Source: Branchiostoma floridae (Eukaryota > Chordata > Leptocardii > Amphioxiformes > Branchiostomatidae). From it: a DNA stretch of 64,000 bases. Below, one piece after another: positions 1 through 11,122 of this stretch; position 1 is the stretch's first letter; each line of letters opens with the position of its first letter. The stretch spans positions 30,730,511 through 30,794,510 of the forward strand of contig NC_049981.1 in the NCBI RefSeq assembly GCF_000003815.2. Direction: 5' to 3'. The notes beneath the pieces were generated by a model that did no database searches, was not told the DNA's origin, and was given only the letters and a program-made list of their open reading frames with translations. The translations under genes were made by a program, and so were the position numbers.

Positions 1-864
1 TTATGTGAGAGAATTTAAAACTCACTTGTACACTTGACTGCAAATGGGACAATGAGAGAGAAAAATCATGACTGTTTTGGCTTTACCTAGAGTCACTTTA
101 TTTCAGTCACTGCCAACTCAGATTAATGATATTTGTTTCAGAGATTATAGCCTTATCAAATTTTCTTTTTTCTGGATTTACATTTTGCATCCTGTAGCAT
201 TTGTCAATACATCAATTTTTATCTAGGAATGGAGTTGACATTCATGCATCCATTGTTTTTGGCTATCAGACATTTTGTTAAGTGTTTGACTTCATTTGTC
301 ATGCTGCATCTAGACACCCCCCCACCCCCCCAGGTTTACTTTTAAATGAATAGTCAGCGCTGTTCAGGTTATGTTAAACTGGCAAACCTCTTTGGAAATG
401 GTCTTTTATATGTAGTATCTGCTGGAGTACATAGAAATGGCAAAAAATTATTATTAATAAGTGAATAAGCTAAAAACAGGTAAAAGTCTGTTACATGACT
501 TTCTACAGATGAAGGTGAAAAAACGCTCAGCCTTACAGTTTTCTTTTCGTTGGAAAACAGTGACAGTCCTTCGTCTGCATGTCAGGCAATTGTTTGATAA
601 AGTCAAGTACAAGAAGTAAATGATTGGATTGTCAACAATGTGACCTGTGTTAGTTAGTTCAAGGTGTACATAATGTGAAAGTCATTTGCATACTTGAATA
701 TTTCATGGAGGTAGGAGGTCTCCAAACTTTTGTTATCTTGAGTGGCACATATCTGCCTGGTGAGGAGATACCAGCTCCAGCTAATGTGTGTGCACTGGGA
801 GATAGGACAGGTCCAGACGGTCAAACATTCCTTATATAGCTCATCAGCTATACAACTGATAGTA
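1..864. other. non-coding stretch, nothing recognised
   Basis: AT-rich sequence with short open frames only and no recognisable domain, RNA gene or paired inverted repeat. A C-rich homopolymer run lies near 317-333. Confidence 0.4.
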
Positions 865-1070
865 AAGGCCATACCAAGTTAAGTTGTTGGTTCTCGAACT
901 TAGAAAAAGTGATAGGAAAATCCTTCACTTGAAAAACATGATAACGATGACTAAGGACCAGGTTTATGCCTTGGTGCACTGAGTTTTATAGAGTGAATAT
1001 GGGACTGTCATATTAAAGTTTTCCTCCCTACCAACTAGTTTTGTGATGTCCTCCTGTGGCTCGCATGTTT
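865..1070. repeat. dispersed repeat family A, copy 1
   Basis: This block resembles 10088-10265 in order and wording: a GGCCATACCAA-like start, then GGACCAGG, GGTGCACT-AGTTTTAT, GTGAATATG and AAGTTTTCCT-CCT. A short fragment (GTTAGGCCATACCAATTTGA) recurs at about 10299-10318. No coding capacity or clear terminal repeats were seen, so the class is unknown. Confidence 0.55.
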
Positions 1071-1203
1071 TATCTGTATCTGTATCTGTATCTATATAGC
1101 CGGTATAACCGCCGTTCAGCGTAACACACCAGCTTTGCAGGCACGCGGCGCGGCAGCAGCTGGTTATATTACACCGAACGACTCGTTACCCCTAACTTTT
1201 AGC
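1071..1203 (-). mobile_element. 3' end of a non-LTR retrotransposon (LINE), copy 1
   Basis: Read on the minus strand, this ends in a short hexamer tail, seen on the plus strand as repeated TATCTG at 1071-1092. About 100 bp before the tail match the 3' end of the element at 3663-3942, including CTATATAGCCGG and CAGCTGGTTATATTACACCGAA. Similarity fades near 1203, so this is a 5'-truncated or diverged insertion. The class is inferred from the second copy, which retains RT C-terminal coding sequence. Confidence 0.6.
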
Positions 1204-1914
1204 CAAGCACATGATGTCACACCTAACTCTTCTAGATAAGTGCGTTGGGTTCTTTTACATGCAGAGCTTTGATGCTTGAGGCATACACCTGAAACTCCCT
1301 CATACACATTGCAGCCATCCCAAATGTCTAAATCTAGGAGTAGACTTTTTTTTTACTCCCCTCCTCTTTTCAGAGGGTGTGCATGGGGAGTCCTGACAAC
1401 GATTTATGCTAAATACGGGATGGTTGACTAGTACGCTTTACGTTAAATTTACGAAGGCTACCAACACTTTACGCTTCATCCCACTACAAATTATATGAAA
1501 TAAAAAAGCTTCCCTACGAATTACAGGAAATTAAAAAGGCCTGCCTATGCCTTACGGAAAAGAGCATGCAGACCCTCCTTTCGTAGGGTCGCAAAAAGAA
1601 AATGAGCGGCATTGAGAGAGAAATACAGGATCATGAAGGCTGCTAAATTACCTCTGACCGACCTGATGTGTTGCTATCCCACCTTTATGGTCTTACAACG
1701 ACGCCCATCCAAGGTTGATGACCCCACCCTGCAGATTGGACACTTAGGCTAACAGGTATAATCAGATTTGAAGGAGCCTTCCGTCTGCAATAAACTTGAT
1801 TTGCTGGAAATGACGTGCCAACTATAGCTGGGTCACAGAACTGACTTCTGACTTGGAGCTTTTTGTGTTTTTCGATGTTTTGCAGAAGTGCCTTAATTTA
1901 TATTTGGTTGGGGG
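1204..1914. other. non-coding stretch
   Basis: No gene, paired repeat or RNA was recognised. A short T-rich run lies near 1348-1356. Confidence 0.35.
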
Positions 1915-1982
1915 AGTGTGTTTGTGTGTGTGTCTGTGATTTTGTGTGTGTGTGAATATCCATGTGTGTGTGAGTGTGTGAT
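1915..1982. repeat. TG-rich microsatellite
   Basis: Interrupted GT/TG dinucleotide tract. Open frames through it are low-complexity artefacts. Confidence 0.85.
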
Positions 1983-2388
1983 AACAGAAATGAAAATAGA
2001 TCAGAAGAATCAAATATTATGTTTAAAAGAGAATCTGCCAGAACAAAATTTGTTCTTCATAATAATCAACATGCCAAACCTGTTGGTTTTGATTCCCATA
2101 ATGAAGCAAGGAAGTTGATTAAGGAGATGCAAATTAACTCTTTACTGGTGGCTGAAACCTTAAAAAACACCAAACAACAGAAATGTGAACCAGAAAACAG
2201 CTCTACCTCTGCCGCCTGCATGACTGACATCTTGTTTAGGGAGATGGTAAACTTGATGGAAGTTTGTGTAATTTTCCAATAAAGTTTGACCCTGGCGTGA
2301 ACTCTGGACCCACAGGTCTAAACTAATGACCTGACCAGCAAGCTTCATCAGGGAGTCATTCTTATACATTTTCCCAATAGATCTGATA

Positions 2389-2541
2389 CAGTCAAACCTC
2401 AGTGCAAGTGTCCACCTGGCCCATTTGCTCTATTGACCCAAGCGGTAAGAAGCCTGTCTATATATAGTGACCACCTGGTCTACTGTGACCTCTCTGTTCA
2501 TTGCAAGTCCCTTGAGTGGTCTCTTTTGACAGGTTTGACTG
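2389..2541. mobile_element. MITE, Tc1/mariner-like, with TA duplication
   Basis: This 153-bp non-coding element starts CAGTCAAACCT and ends AGGTTTGACTG, a perfect 11-bp terminal inverted repeat, and is flanked on both sides by TA (2387-2388 and 2542-2543). TA target duplication is the hallmark of Tc1/mariner elements, so that class is the natural inference. Internal GTGACCACCTGG and GAGTGGTCT phrases recur in fragments at about 4605-4760, 12761-12790, 21621-21672, 26055-26220 and 54355-54520. Confidence 0.75.
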
Positions 2542-2549
2542 TACTGTAC

Positions 2550-3352
2550 ATGAAACGAATGAATTAATGACTGGGTGGAAGGATGGAGCTGAAGGAAAGA
2601 TGCAGGGAAGTATTTATGGAGGGATACATGAATGAAAGAATGGATTGATGGATGGATGCAGTGATACATGAAAGGATCGATGAAAGAATGGTTGGATGGA
2701 TGAACGGATGGATTGATGAATGTATGAATGGATGGGTGGAGGGATGGATAGATGGAGGGATGGATATATGGAGGGATGGATGGATGGAGGAATGGATGGA
2801 GGGAGGGATGGATGGAGGGATTGTTGGAGGAATGGATGGAGGGATAGATGGATAAAAGAATGGATTGATTGATTGATTGAATGAATGAATGATGAAAGGA
2901 TGGATGGATGAATGGATGGAGGAATGGATAGAGGGATGGAGGTAGAGAGAGATGGATGGATGGAGGAATAGATGGATGGAGTGCTGGAGGGAGGGAGGGA
3001 GGGATGGATGAAGGAATAGAGGGATGGATGGAGGAATGGATGGAAGGATGGATGAAGGGATGGATGGATGGATGGATGGAGGGATGGATGGAGGAAAGGA
3101 TGGATGGATTAATGGATGATGGGATGGATGGAGGGATGGATGGATGAAGGTATAGAGGGATGAATGAAGGGATGGATGGAGGGATGGATGAAGGGATGGA
3201 TGGAGGGATGGATGAAGGGATGGATGAAGGGATGGATGAAGGGATGGATGGAGGGATGGATGGATGGATGAAGGGATGGATGAAGGGATGGATGGATGAA
3301 GGTATAGAGGGATGGATGAAGGGATGGATGAAGGGATGGATGGAGGGATGGA
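2550..3352. repeat. GGAT/GGAG-type minisatellite, about 800 bp
   Basis: Imperfect tandem array built from GGATGGATGGAGGGATGGATGAA-like units. It opens reading frames on both strands (up to 320 residues on the minus strand, rich in Pro-Ser-Ile-His). These follow from a stop-free repeat and are not genes. Strand asymmetry is extreme, with G and A on the plus strand. Confidence 0.95.
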
Positions 3353-3662
3353 CAACCTTTATGTCCTCCTGGGGAGGGCGCCAAAAAGTCACATATTAGG
3401 CTTCTGTTTCCATAAAAATGTGTCAGCATACGTAATACGACTATTTGTATCTAGTATTAACACAATGGCAACAGCAACATGTCCAACAATGTTACTCATT
3501 AGCTGGAAGATAATTAGCACACGCTCTGCCTACCCGAAAGTTAACGAGGGGTGAAATTAAGATATTTTATATGAGCGTGATTCAGGCAGGCTGGCAACCC
3601 TGTAAAATGATTGATTTTCACATCCCAGTATGACATCCAACCTTGATCATGATCCCAGCTTT

Positions 3663-3942
3663 GCTGTATCTGTATCTATATAGCCGGTTTATGAACCGCC
3701 CTTCAGCATAACACAACAGCTTCACAGGCACGCGGTGCAGTGGCAGCTGGTTATATTACACCGAACAACCCATCACACCTAACATTTGCACATCTATCTG
3801 CAAGCGTTCTTTAAAACTATCCAGAGAAGATGCCCCATTCTGTACTTGGTGATAACAAATCCACTCTACAATAGTTCTGGGAAAGTACAAATTTTTGAAC
3901 ACATCAATCCTAGGTTGGTAACTGGTACTTGAAGGCATGACT
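3663..3942 (-). mobile_element. 3' end of a non-LTR retrotransposon with RT C-terminus
   Basis: On the minus strand a short frame (3938 down to 3756) reads through phrases typical of the extreme C-terminus of CR1/L2/Jockey-type reverse transcriptase ORFs: YQPRIDVFKN, FPRTIVEW and SLDSFKERL. The usual order there is a 'FFPRTI.EWN.LP' box followed by 'S..SFK..L'. After the stop comes a short 3' UTR and a hexamer tail, seen on the plus strand as GTATCTGTATCTATATAG at 3665-3682. The rest of the LINE is absent, as in 5'-truncated insertions. The 3' UTR is shared with 1071-1203. Confidence 0.75.
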
Positions 3943-4128
3943 GTTTCTTGTTCTTTTTTGAGCTGGTTTTAGATACTTATTAGTCGGCACGTCCACCAGT
4001 ACCGACATTCGCCCGCACCCCTGACTCATCAGGGCCTAATCTGGGAACTTGTCGGGACCGTCAACCCAATCCTGGGTAATGGCCTTTAGTTCTGGGAAGA
4101 CTATTCATGGGGTTTTCCATGACACCTG

Positions 4129-4429
4129 CAGTCCTCGAAATACTTTTGTCTGCCAGGTTGCTCATATAAAACGATCCGCAACATCTCCAGTTATCGTGTC
4201 CGCAACCGCACACACGGACCCCGCTGCAGTCCCGACAGAAAGTGTCAGGTGAACCATTTTGCGAACAGAACCTCCGTTTCTACAACGGCTTCTCAAATAC
4301 CAAATATCATGAAATTCAATCCACAGCTACTCAAGTTATATGCTAAGCTACATATTCTACCCAAAATATAACCTTCTTGGCAAAGGTAAAAATTGCGTTA
4401 AACTTTGCAAGTGGGTATTTCGAGCACTG
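4129..4429. mobile_element. MITE with CTCGAAATAC ends, copy 1
   Basis: The left end CAGTCCTCGAAATACTTTT and right end GTATTTCGAGCACTG form imperfect inverted repeats around about 300 bp of non-coding DNA. The ends match the elements at 23750-24101, 33175-33524 and 40067-40427. The subterminal CAGGTTGCTCA on the left is shared with the 23750 copy. No clear target duplication remains, suggesting an older insertion. Confidence 0.6.
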
Positions 4430-4604
4430 CATCTGTCTGCAGTAAAAGAGACAAGCAGAAAATACTACGGTTTAATTTTTAGCAAGAGTGCAACAGTACT
4501 GTGCAAGTGAATGGGGATTACTGTTACCCAGAACATGTAGCAAATGTTCAATGATGTTAGATCATAATCATAGATTAATAATCATCATTACTAAATAGAT
4601 TATA

Positions 4605-4760
4605 CAGAAAGCCTGTGCAAGTGACCACCTGGCCATTGTGACCCCTTGAATGATTTTTCCTATGGAAACCTGCATCTTAGGAATCCTGACCAAATTGTCC
4701 ACATAGATCAGTTTTGTTGGTCCTGAGTCATGGGTCTTTTTGAACAGGTTCCCCTGAAAC
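4605..4760. mobile_element. fragment of the GTGACCACCTGG MITE family
   Basis: Contains GTGACCACCTGGCCATTGTGACC and further phrases in the order seen at 54355-54520 and 26055-26220. The terminal CAGTCAAACC repeats are not preserved. Confidence 0.45.
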
Positions 4761-5270
4761 CCCACCAGACCCTCCACAATCCGATTGGTGTGTGCCATTA
4801 CTGATGAACAGGTGCAGCGGTGCTTGTCTGCGCTCTGATGAAATCTACCAAACAAGACTCGCAGATTAGAACCTACAAGGTCACCGCCTCTAGGCCAAGG
4901 TCAACATTCCGATTCTGTAGAATTCCCCAAACTTGTAACGGTTATCAACACGTTTGTGAAATTGAACTTGATCTGAATTCTTGATGTGAACAGCACAACT
5001 GTTGCAACGCTTTAAGGCAGAGTCAGACTTTGTAATGTAAGCTCTTGTAACACTACGCAGCTCACCATTATGTGTGGTATATCTGCTGCTTTTAAAAATG
5101 GGGTAATGTTAAAGCGATATCAAGTCACAGAAGTTCTGCTGCAGTAACAAGATCACAAACCAGGGGGCCAAAAATCGACCTTGACCTTTGTCTTCCCAAC
5201 CCACATATCAGATGTGTTACGTTCTATCCTGAGGCCTTAAGTTATGCTGACTACAAATATCTGGAAACAG

Positions 5271-5301
5271 ACAGACAGACAGAAAACAGACAGACACACC
5301 C
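5271..5301. repeat. ACAG/GACA microsatellite
   Basis: Short interrupted ACAG tetranucleotide tract. Confidence 0.7.
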
Positions 5302-5420
5302 ACCCAATGCAGATGAATATCATGCCTCCATTTTTTCTGAAGGTACCCCAGTATTAACATGGCAAAAACAGGCATAAAACACTCAGAACGGCCCTAACAT
5401 CTGCTTGGAGCTTACATCTA

Positions 5421-5651
5421 TAAATATCTTGTTTGGAAATTCCACCCTCCTGTACTGCACCACCTTACAAACAAGCTTTTGATGAGTCCTCTAATCCTTT
5501 TTAAGTTGTAATGACCCAAAGCTTATGTCACATATCTAGGTCAAAGGTGCTTGGAAGTCGGTTTCGGCCCCCGTCTCGGTTGAGGGAAAGTTGATGGGCT
5601 CTGATGTAAATATCTTGTTAGGAAATTCCACCCTCCTGTACTACACCACCT
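5421..5651. repeat. direct repeat pair, about 45 bp, 186 bp apart
   Basis: A 45-bp stretch at 5421-5465 (containing GGAAATTCCACCCTCCTGTA) recurs at 5607-5651 with a few substitutions. The core GGAAATTCC also resembles an NF-kB/Rel-type palindrome. Function unknown. Confidence 0.6.
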
Positions 5652-5836
5652 GCACCACATCCGCGCAAACAATTAACATCGAAATGATCATTTATGCAAC
5701 TTTTATCAGCCGCTCTACAGACAATTAAGGCCCAGCATTATCATTTGTCAGGCTTTATTCAGAAACGACAAGCAAGAACATGATGACATTGAACCTGGGT
5801 GGCAGCATCCCTACATGAATCTGATGCAGACGGAGT

Positions 5837-6037
5837 ATAGCGCTAGTTCACCTTTATCCGTGGGTAACCTATATGTGTTTGCTTTCCAAATTAGGGTATT
5901 GACCGGGTGGCTTTAAATTGCAATATTTTGAAAATATTGCCACTTGAAACAACCATCCATTGACTTAAAATCCCTATAAAATACAGATTTCAAAACAACG
6001 GATATAGGTTATTTCACGGATAAAGGTGAATTAGCAT
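5837..6037. mobile_element. MITE family B (GTTCACCTTTATCC ends), copy 1
   Basis: Long imperfect terminal inverted repeats: GCTAGTTCACCTTTATCCG on the left and CGGATAAAGGTGAATTAGC on the right. The subterminal GGGTAACCTATA pairs with TATAGGTTA. The interior is non-coding and similar to copies at 6747, 29976 and 31709. Confidence 0.75.
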
Positions 6038-6746
6038 TACAAACCCAACAATTTTTGCTTGTAAATGGGATTTCAACTTTCTGTTCGGAAGACTTTCATG
6101 ATTTTGACGTTATAGCATAGCGCTGCAACATTATACATTATTTTGTAACTAATAGTTTAACGTATGAGTAGGTTCAATAGAACAATTTGCCCATGACACT
6201 GAGATTACAATTTTCATCTTTTATTGAACAATATTGCCATTTGAAATCTCATTACTTGACAAACAGCAGAACTTAAGTGGATACAAACTCAACAACCGTT
6301 CTGCTTGTCAAAGGGAGTTCCAGACAAAAATATCGCTGCAGTTGTTTTCGTATGGAAACTACATTCACTTGCAAATTCTGTCAAGTTAAAAACATGATAT
6401 TAAATTATTAGGTTATAGGTTTTCTTATTGTTATGGTTTTACGAGACATAACGAGAGTTTGCATAAATTTCAGGAACAGAAAGCTGAAAGCACCAGAAGG
6501 AAGTTGACATTTGTAGGCGGGTCAGGAATTAATTTTTCATTAATAATGAATGTTGAAAAACGACCTGTTATCCCCAAAAGCTGGGACTAATTTGTCAAAA
6601 TTAACGGGGCAGTTTGTCATCGTCGCCATGGCGATATATTCATTAAGTTTAATGCCGATGATCCGAGCGAAAGTACTTGCCAGATGTCAGTCCAAACGCT
6701 TGAAATTTCAAGCTTTTAGTGCTGAAATTACGAGCAAACTTGATAT

Positions 6747-6964
6747 AATGCTAGTTCACCTTTATTCGAGGGGTTACCTTTATCCGTTGTATTTAAGGCT
6801 AGGGTATTTAGGGATATTAAATCGACCGACGGTGGTTTCAAACTGCAATACCTAACAGAAATGCAATTTGGAACCACTTTCCATGGACTTGATATCCCTA
6901 AATTGCCCATTTGTAAGTAAAACGGATATAGGTTACCTCGCGGATAATGGTAAACTAGCGTTAC
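6747..6964. mobile_element. MITE family B, copy 2
   Basis: The left end GCTAGTTCACCTTTATTCG pairs with the right end CGGATAATGGTAAACTAGC. Subterminal inverted phrases (TATCCGTT / AACGGATATAGG) and an inner pair (GGTATTTAGGGATAT / ATATCCCTAAAT) are present. No coding sequence. Confidence 0.75.
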
Positions 6965-8120
6965 AGTGAAATTAAAGTGATATTGTAGGCAACAGTGTAA
7001 GAAATAAATTTTAAACTAGATATCTGAATGTTCCTCTTTGCAAAACTAAGATCAACATTTTGAAAGATCTAATTTTGACTGATGTTATGACCATAGAGAC
7101 CAGAAAAAAATTTATGTTGTACTAAAGTTTATCTGAAACTTGACGTCTGTATGTACACTGTACATCATGGTAAAATTTTGCCATCATATTGACATTAGAA
7201 TAGAAACCTGACATCTTTCAGTAACTATAACAGTCTGGTTGGCAAAGTGAGATCCCTTCACTATGAATCGATAGGAGCTATCATTGGACTGTATCAACTA
7301 AATGGGCTTCCGGACTATTATTAATCATCACTGTCAACCAGAGTGTAACAATTGGGCAGGCTTAGAAACAATTAGAGTACCATCGAAATCAGCAAGAATA
7401 ATTCTGGAAGGATTCAGGATGAAATACTCCAACTAAAAGGAAAAAAATTCTCACTACAGAGTGACTATTTTTCCCAATTCTATCAGCATCTAAATAGCAT
7501 CTGACAAAATTCTTTTACTTTTATTTACATTTATATAAGCAAAGTGGATTGACTGTTATCATCATATTAATGGGGAAAATGCGGACAATGTTTTTATGTA
7601 AATTTTGTTATTTGAATGCAGGATGCATTAAAGCTAATAGCACCAGATGAGACCTACAGGTATTCATTACCCACCCTAACATGGCACATGTTTGCAGGAA
7701 TAAATAACAAAAGAAAATACATTCAACATAACATTGATACCAATATGAAAGAAACACTCAAAGTCAAAAACAAACTTTAAAAGATATATACTTGCAAGTT
7801 TGAATAGCATGTCCATATACATATATAGTACATTTTATGCACTTTTCAGTCAACTTAATACTCCATATTTTCATAATCCTTCTTTCACTAATGAATTGAT
7901 TTTGTCAGTCTAAAACTAAAGCTGGTCTAAAATTAGTGTATGACTCACTCAATTCAATAAATGTTCATGACTACAAATCTGGACAGCAATTCTCAATTTA
8001 TGATGATTTGATAGGTTAAAGCTGCCGTGCATAGTTCATTTGGAGTTTTTTTTCTTGTTCAATAGTATCTTTCAACTGTTACAGTGAATGAGTCTGAAGA
8101 CAGGTGTTACTGTTATTGCT
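6965..8120. other. AT-rich non-coding stretch
   Basis: No gene, RNA or element end was recognised. Confidence 0.35.
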
Positions 8121-8127
8121 TGTTGTT

Positions 8128-8198
8128 CATTCATTCATTCATTCATCTCTCCCTCCATCCCTCCATCCATCTGTCCATCCATCCATTCATTCATTCAC
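8128..8198. repeat. ATTC/CCAT microsatellite
   Basis: Interrupted ATTC and CCAT tetranucleotide tracts, similar in composition to the minus strand of the 2550-3352 array. Confidence 0.85.
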
Positions 8199-8204
8199 TA
8201 CATC

Positions 8205-8690
8205 TAGTCTGAAAACGTCAATGCTCCAGTAATGAATGAATGCATACTGTAAGCGTAACAGCCCCATTGCCCTATTTGTACTTTACGATAATCCTCTAGC
8301 TAGGGACCATCTTGGATATGGGAGCTGTTTATTTGTTTGTTCATACATTCTGAAATTATATAAATCTGAAAACAGCATATAGCGATGACTCAACACTTCA
8401 TGTTGAATGCATGCATAGTGTTACAGCCCAAAATAGCAATTTGTACTTTACGATTATCATCTGACCGGGACTATCTCTGATATTATTATACACATTTTGT
8501 TCATTTGTTTGCTCATACATTCTGAAATTGCATAAGTCTGAAAACAGCATATAGTGACGACACAACACTACATGTTTATACAGTGCTGAATGTATGCGTA
8601 GTGTTACAGCCCCAGACAGTCATTTGTACTTTACGATAATCGTCTGGCCGGGACTATCTCGGATATGATGCAGCTGATTAGGTCAAATCC
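8205..8690. repeat. three-unit tandem array, about 160-185 bp units
   Basis: Three diverged units are marked by TCTGAAAAC (8208, 8365, 8537), by GTAACAGCCC or GTTACAGCCC, and by TTTGTACTTTACGATTATC or its variant followed by GGGAC-ATCT. The units differ by indels and substitutions, so the duplication is not recent. Confidence 0.75.
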
Positions 8691-8699
8691 CCTGGAAGC

Positions 8700-9750
8700 T
8701 GCCGTCGCGTTAAAGCGCGACCGCTGGGATGGGATCCTATATTGTGTATGTACATAACAAGGCCATGTAAAACTGATTCTGTGGATGGTATCCTTCGTCT
8801 ACTGTTTCACAACTTGCCAATGTGAGCGAAGAGAAAATGACAAAACGATGCTCAAATTTAAGAATGAAAAGAAAAGTATGCAAACAAGTAATAATTCCTT
8901 TACCAAGTTGGGACAAAGACAAAAAAGCAACCCTAAATTTTTTGAATTCATCTAAAAGTACAGTGTTTTTTTTAAAATGTACTTCGATCCCTGATTGTAT
9001 GTTTATGTAGCTATCAACCATAAAACTGAGCCTGTGTGGCCTTGTAACATCAAAACTGCCATGAATGCAGGCATATCAAACATGATCTGTCTGGAAATGT
9101 GAACCCACCATACCCAAAGGGAGGGTATGCTTATCAGTAAAGGGAAAATGACAGCTCTTTGATTGAAAATTTCGAAATTATGAATGTAACATTATCTGCC
9201 ACAAAGATATCATTTTCCTTCGAGAAATAAACTTGTCAACGCTGTTCTCCTGACGATCATGAAACGTCTTCTACAACACTTGTTCTTTGGCTTCACTTTC
9301 CTTATCTTTGATAATGTCATTGAAACATCATGGAGGTAATCAAGGTGGTGTACTAGGCTGTCTGCTGTCAACGTCTCACGCCATATACAGAATTAACGAA
9401 CACATATTCAAAGTACATGTATATCAAATTCAAACTTTCTTTTGAAGCAGCAGACTTAACTGACAAAAAATTGGCTACTTATTCTTAAGATGCATGTATT
9501 TTTTCAGGAATTTTGCGACTGAATTCTTTTAGGAAACATCTTATGAATGAAGAACCAAACAGAGAATAACTTTAATTAATACTTGCATTATGTCCTGTTG
9601 TGATATATCCTTTCTTCCATTTCTGCCTATGTGTGATAGACGATCTAAAATGCAACAGTCCCTTTTTTACATGCCGTGCTGTTTCAATAACCCTACATGT
9701 CGGCTCATCCTCCCAAATGTTGTGTTATCAAGTCATGTTTCCTTAAACAC
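8700..9750. other. non-coding stretch
   Basis: Overlapping short open frames on both strands around 8737-9021 show no recognisable motif. Nothing else was seen. Confidence 0.3.
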
Positions 9751-9756
9751 TACACA

Positions 9757-9867
9757 ATTACGTCCGTGTAATTACGGAATGTTCGCCTTATTGCGACAGC
9801 GTCGGGGGATCGTTATGATCTAACCCAGCTCCCCTCTAAGCTGACTAATTAAGCTCATCTAATTACG
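9757..9867. promoter_or_regulatory. candidate homeodomain site cluster
   Basis: Four TAAT-core sites lie within 111 bp: AATTACG at 9757, TAATTACGG at 9769, CTAATTAAG at about 9845 and CTAATTACG at about 9859. TAATTA is the preferred core of many homeodomain factors. The surroundings lack recognisable repeats. This is a motif-density observation only. Confidence 0.3.
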
Positions 9868-10087
9868 CAGACGAGATAACCTTCAAAACGAGCGCAGGAT
9901 TCAGACGGTAATAAAAATCATCTTCGTTCACTCACATGAAAGTTATGACCATTCTCTTCTCATTAGTAGTCTGTTGTGATTTTGGCAATTTCTGACATTA
10001 GAAAGTTGCTTACAACAAAATCTGCATGAATGTGCAAACAGCAGATAGTCTAATGCCAGGGATCCCTCAGTGATATGTGTACTGAGT

Positions 10088-10265
10088 GGCTGTAAGGCCA
10101 GACCAATTTAATTTGTTGTTTTAAAAAAAAATATAATCAAGACAAAGCCAGAGGACCAGGTAGTTGGTGCACTCAGTTTTATGCAGTGAATATGCATGCA
10201 TGTCATGTTGAAGTTTTCCTTCCTGACCATTGCTTTTATGATATCCACTAGCTTATTTTCACTTT
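10088..10265. repeat. dispersed repeat family A, copy 2
   Basis: Aligns by eye with 865-1070 (GGCCA-ACCAA, GAGGACCAGG, TTGGTGCACT-AGTTTTAT, GTGAATATG, AAGTTTTCCTTCCTG). Non-coding. Confidence 0.55.
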
Positions 10266-10919
10266 AAAAAATCTGATAACCAACAAAATCCTATTGCTGG
10301 TTAGGCCATACCAATTTGATTTGTTAAACAAATAGGCTCCCAGTGAAGGCTCCCAGGCCAGTGCGGTTGCTTTGTGTTTATGAGGTCCGCACATATCTTT
10401 ATATTTTGTTTCATTTTTTGAAAGTTGATGCTAGAAATTGACATGGAGAGTTGAGAAGAAAAGGCACTACCAGTACAAATATAAGTCACTTGGTCAGATT
10501 CATACCTAATATGCAACAAAACCCTTAATGTATAATTTTTAACTTAAGGTGCAGTTTTCAAAATTCTTACAGGCAGAGTTATTTTACTACTTTCTGAGAC
10601 TTAAGTAGCATCATACTTATACCAGATAAATAAGAAAACAGCAATAACTATATATGTGTTAGGAAACAATCATACTGTAAACAAAAAATAAAAGCTTAAC
10701 CAAAGTTAATTCGTGCAGGTAATTACAAATCTGATAAAGACTTTGAATCGTCTCAACTTGATCAAAACAAGGAGTTTTTTGTTGGTAAGAGCTTTAATTT
10801 GTGTACCGATAAAGTCTTAAAATAACAGAAAAAAAAACGATTATGTTCAAAAAATGAAAATATAAACAACAGGTTCTCCCCACCTCGTCCATCATGTTAC
10901 AGATATCTTTTAATTTCCA

Positions 10920-11122
10920 TGATGGGGGAGAAAACGAGCCCTAATTAATCACACTGATGAGGGATCATCCTGAAGAGAGGAGGAGGAGAATTAGAGGGAT
11001 CGCTTTCAGTCCCTGTGGACCAATCAGAGACCAGATGACCGGAGAATGATAATGCCTTTGTGTAAGGCCATCTGTCAATATGTTTCCCAGCATTCAGATG
11101 TGATTAATCTCCAAGCAGATGT
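10920..11122. promoter_or_regulatory. candidate non-coding regulatory block
   Basis: A compact, repeat-poor stretch with CCTAATTAATCAC (about 10940), GACCAATCAGAG (a CCAAT core, about 11019) and GTGATTAATC (about 11100), the last two TAAT/GATTA sites facing each other. The right edge runs into the recurrent AATCTCCAAGCAGATGT motif (11106-11122). Regulatory function is inference. Confidence 0.25.

Noticed and set aside
2430-3429. Long open frames (up to 320 codons) rich in Pro-Ser-Ile-His or Met-Asp-Gly
   Set aside because: They translate the GGAT-type minisatellite, which lacks stops on both strands. No non-repetitive coding sequence is attached.
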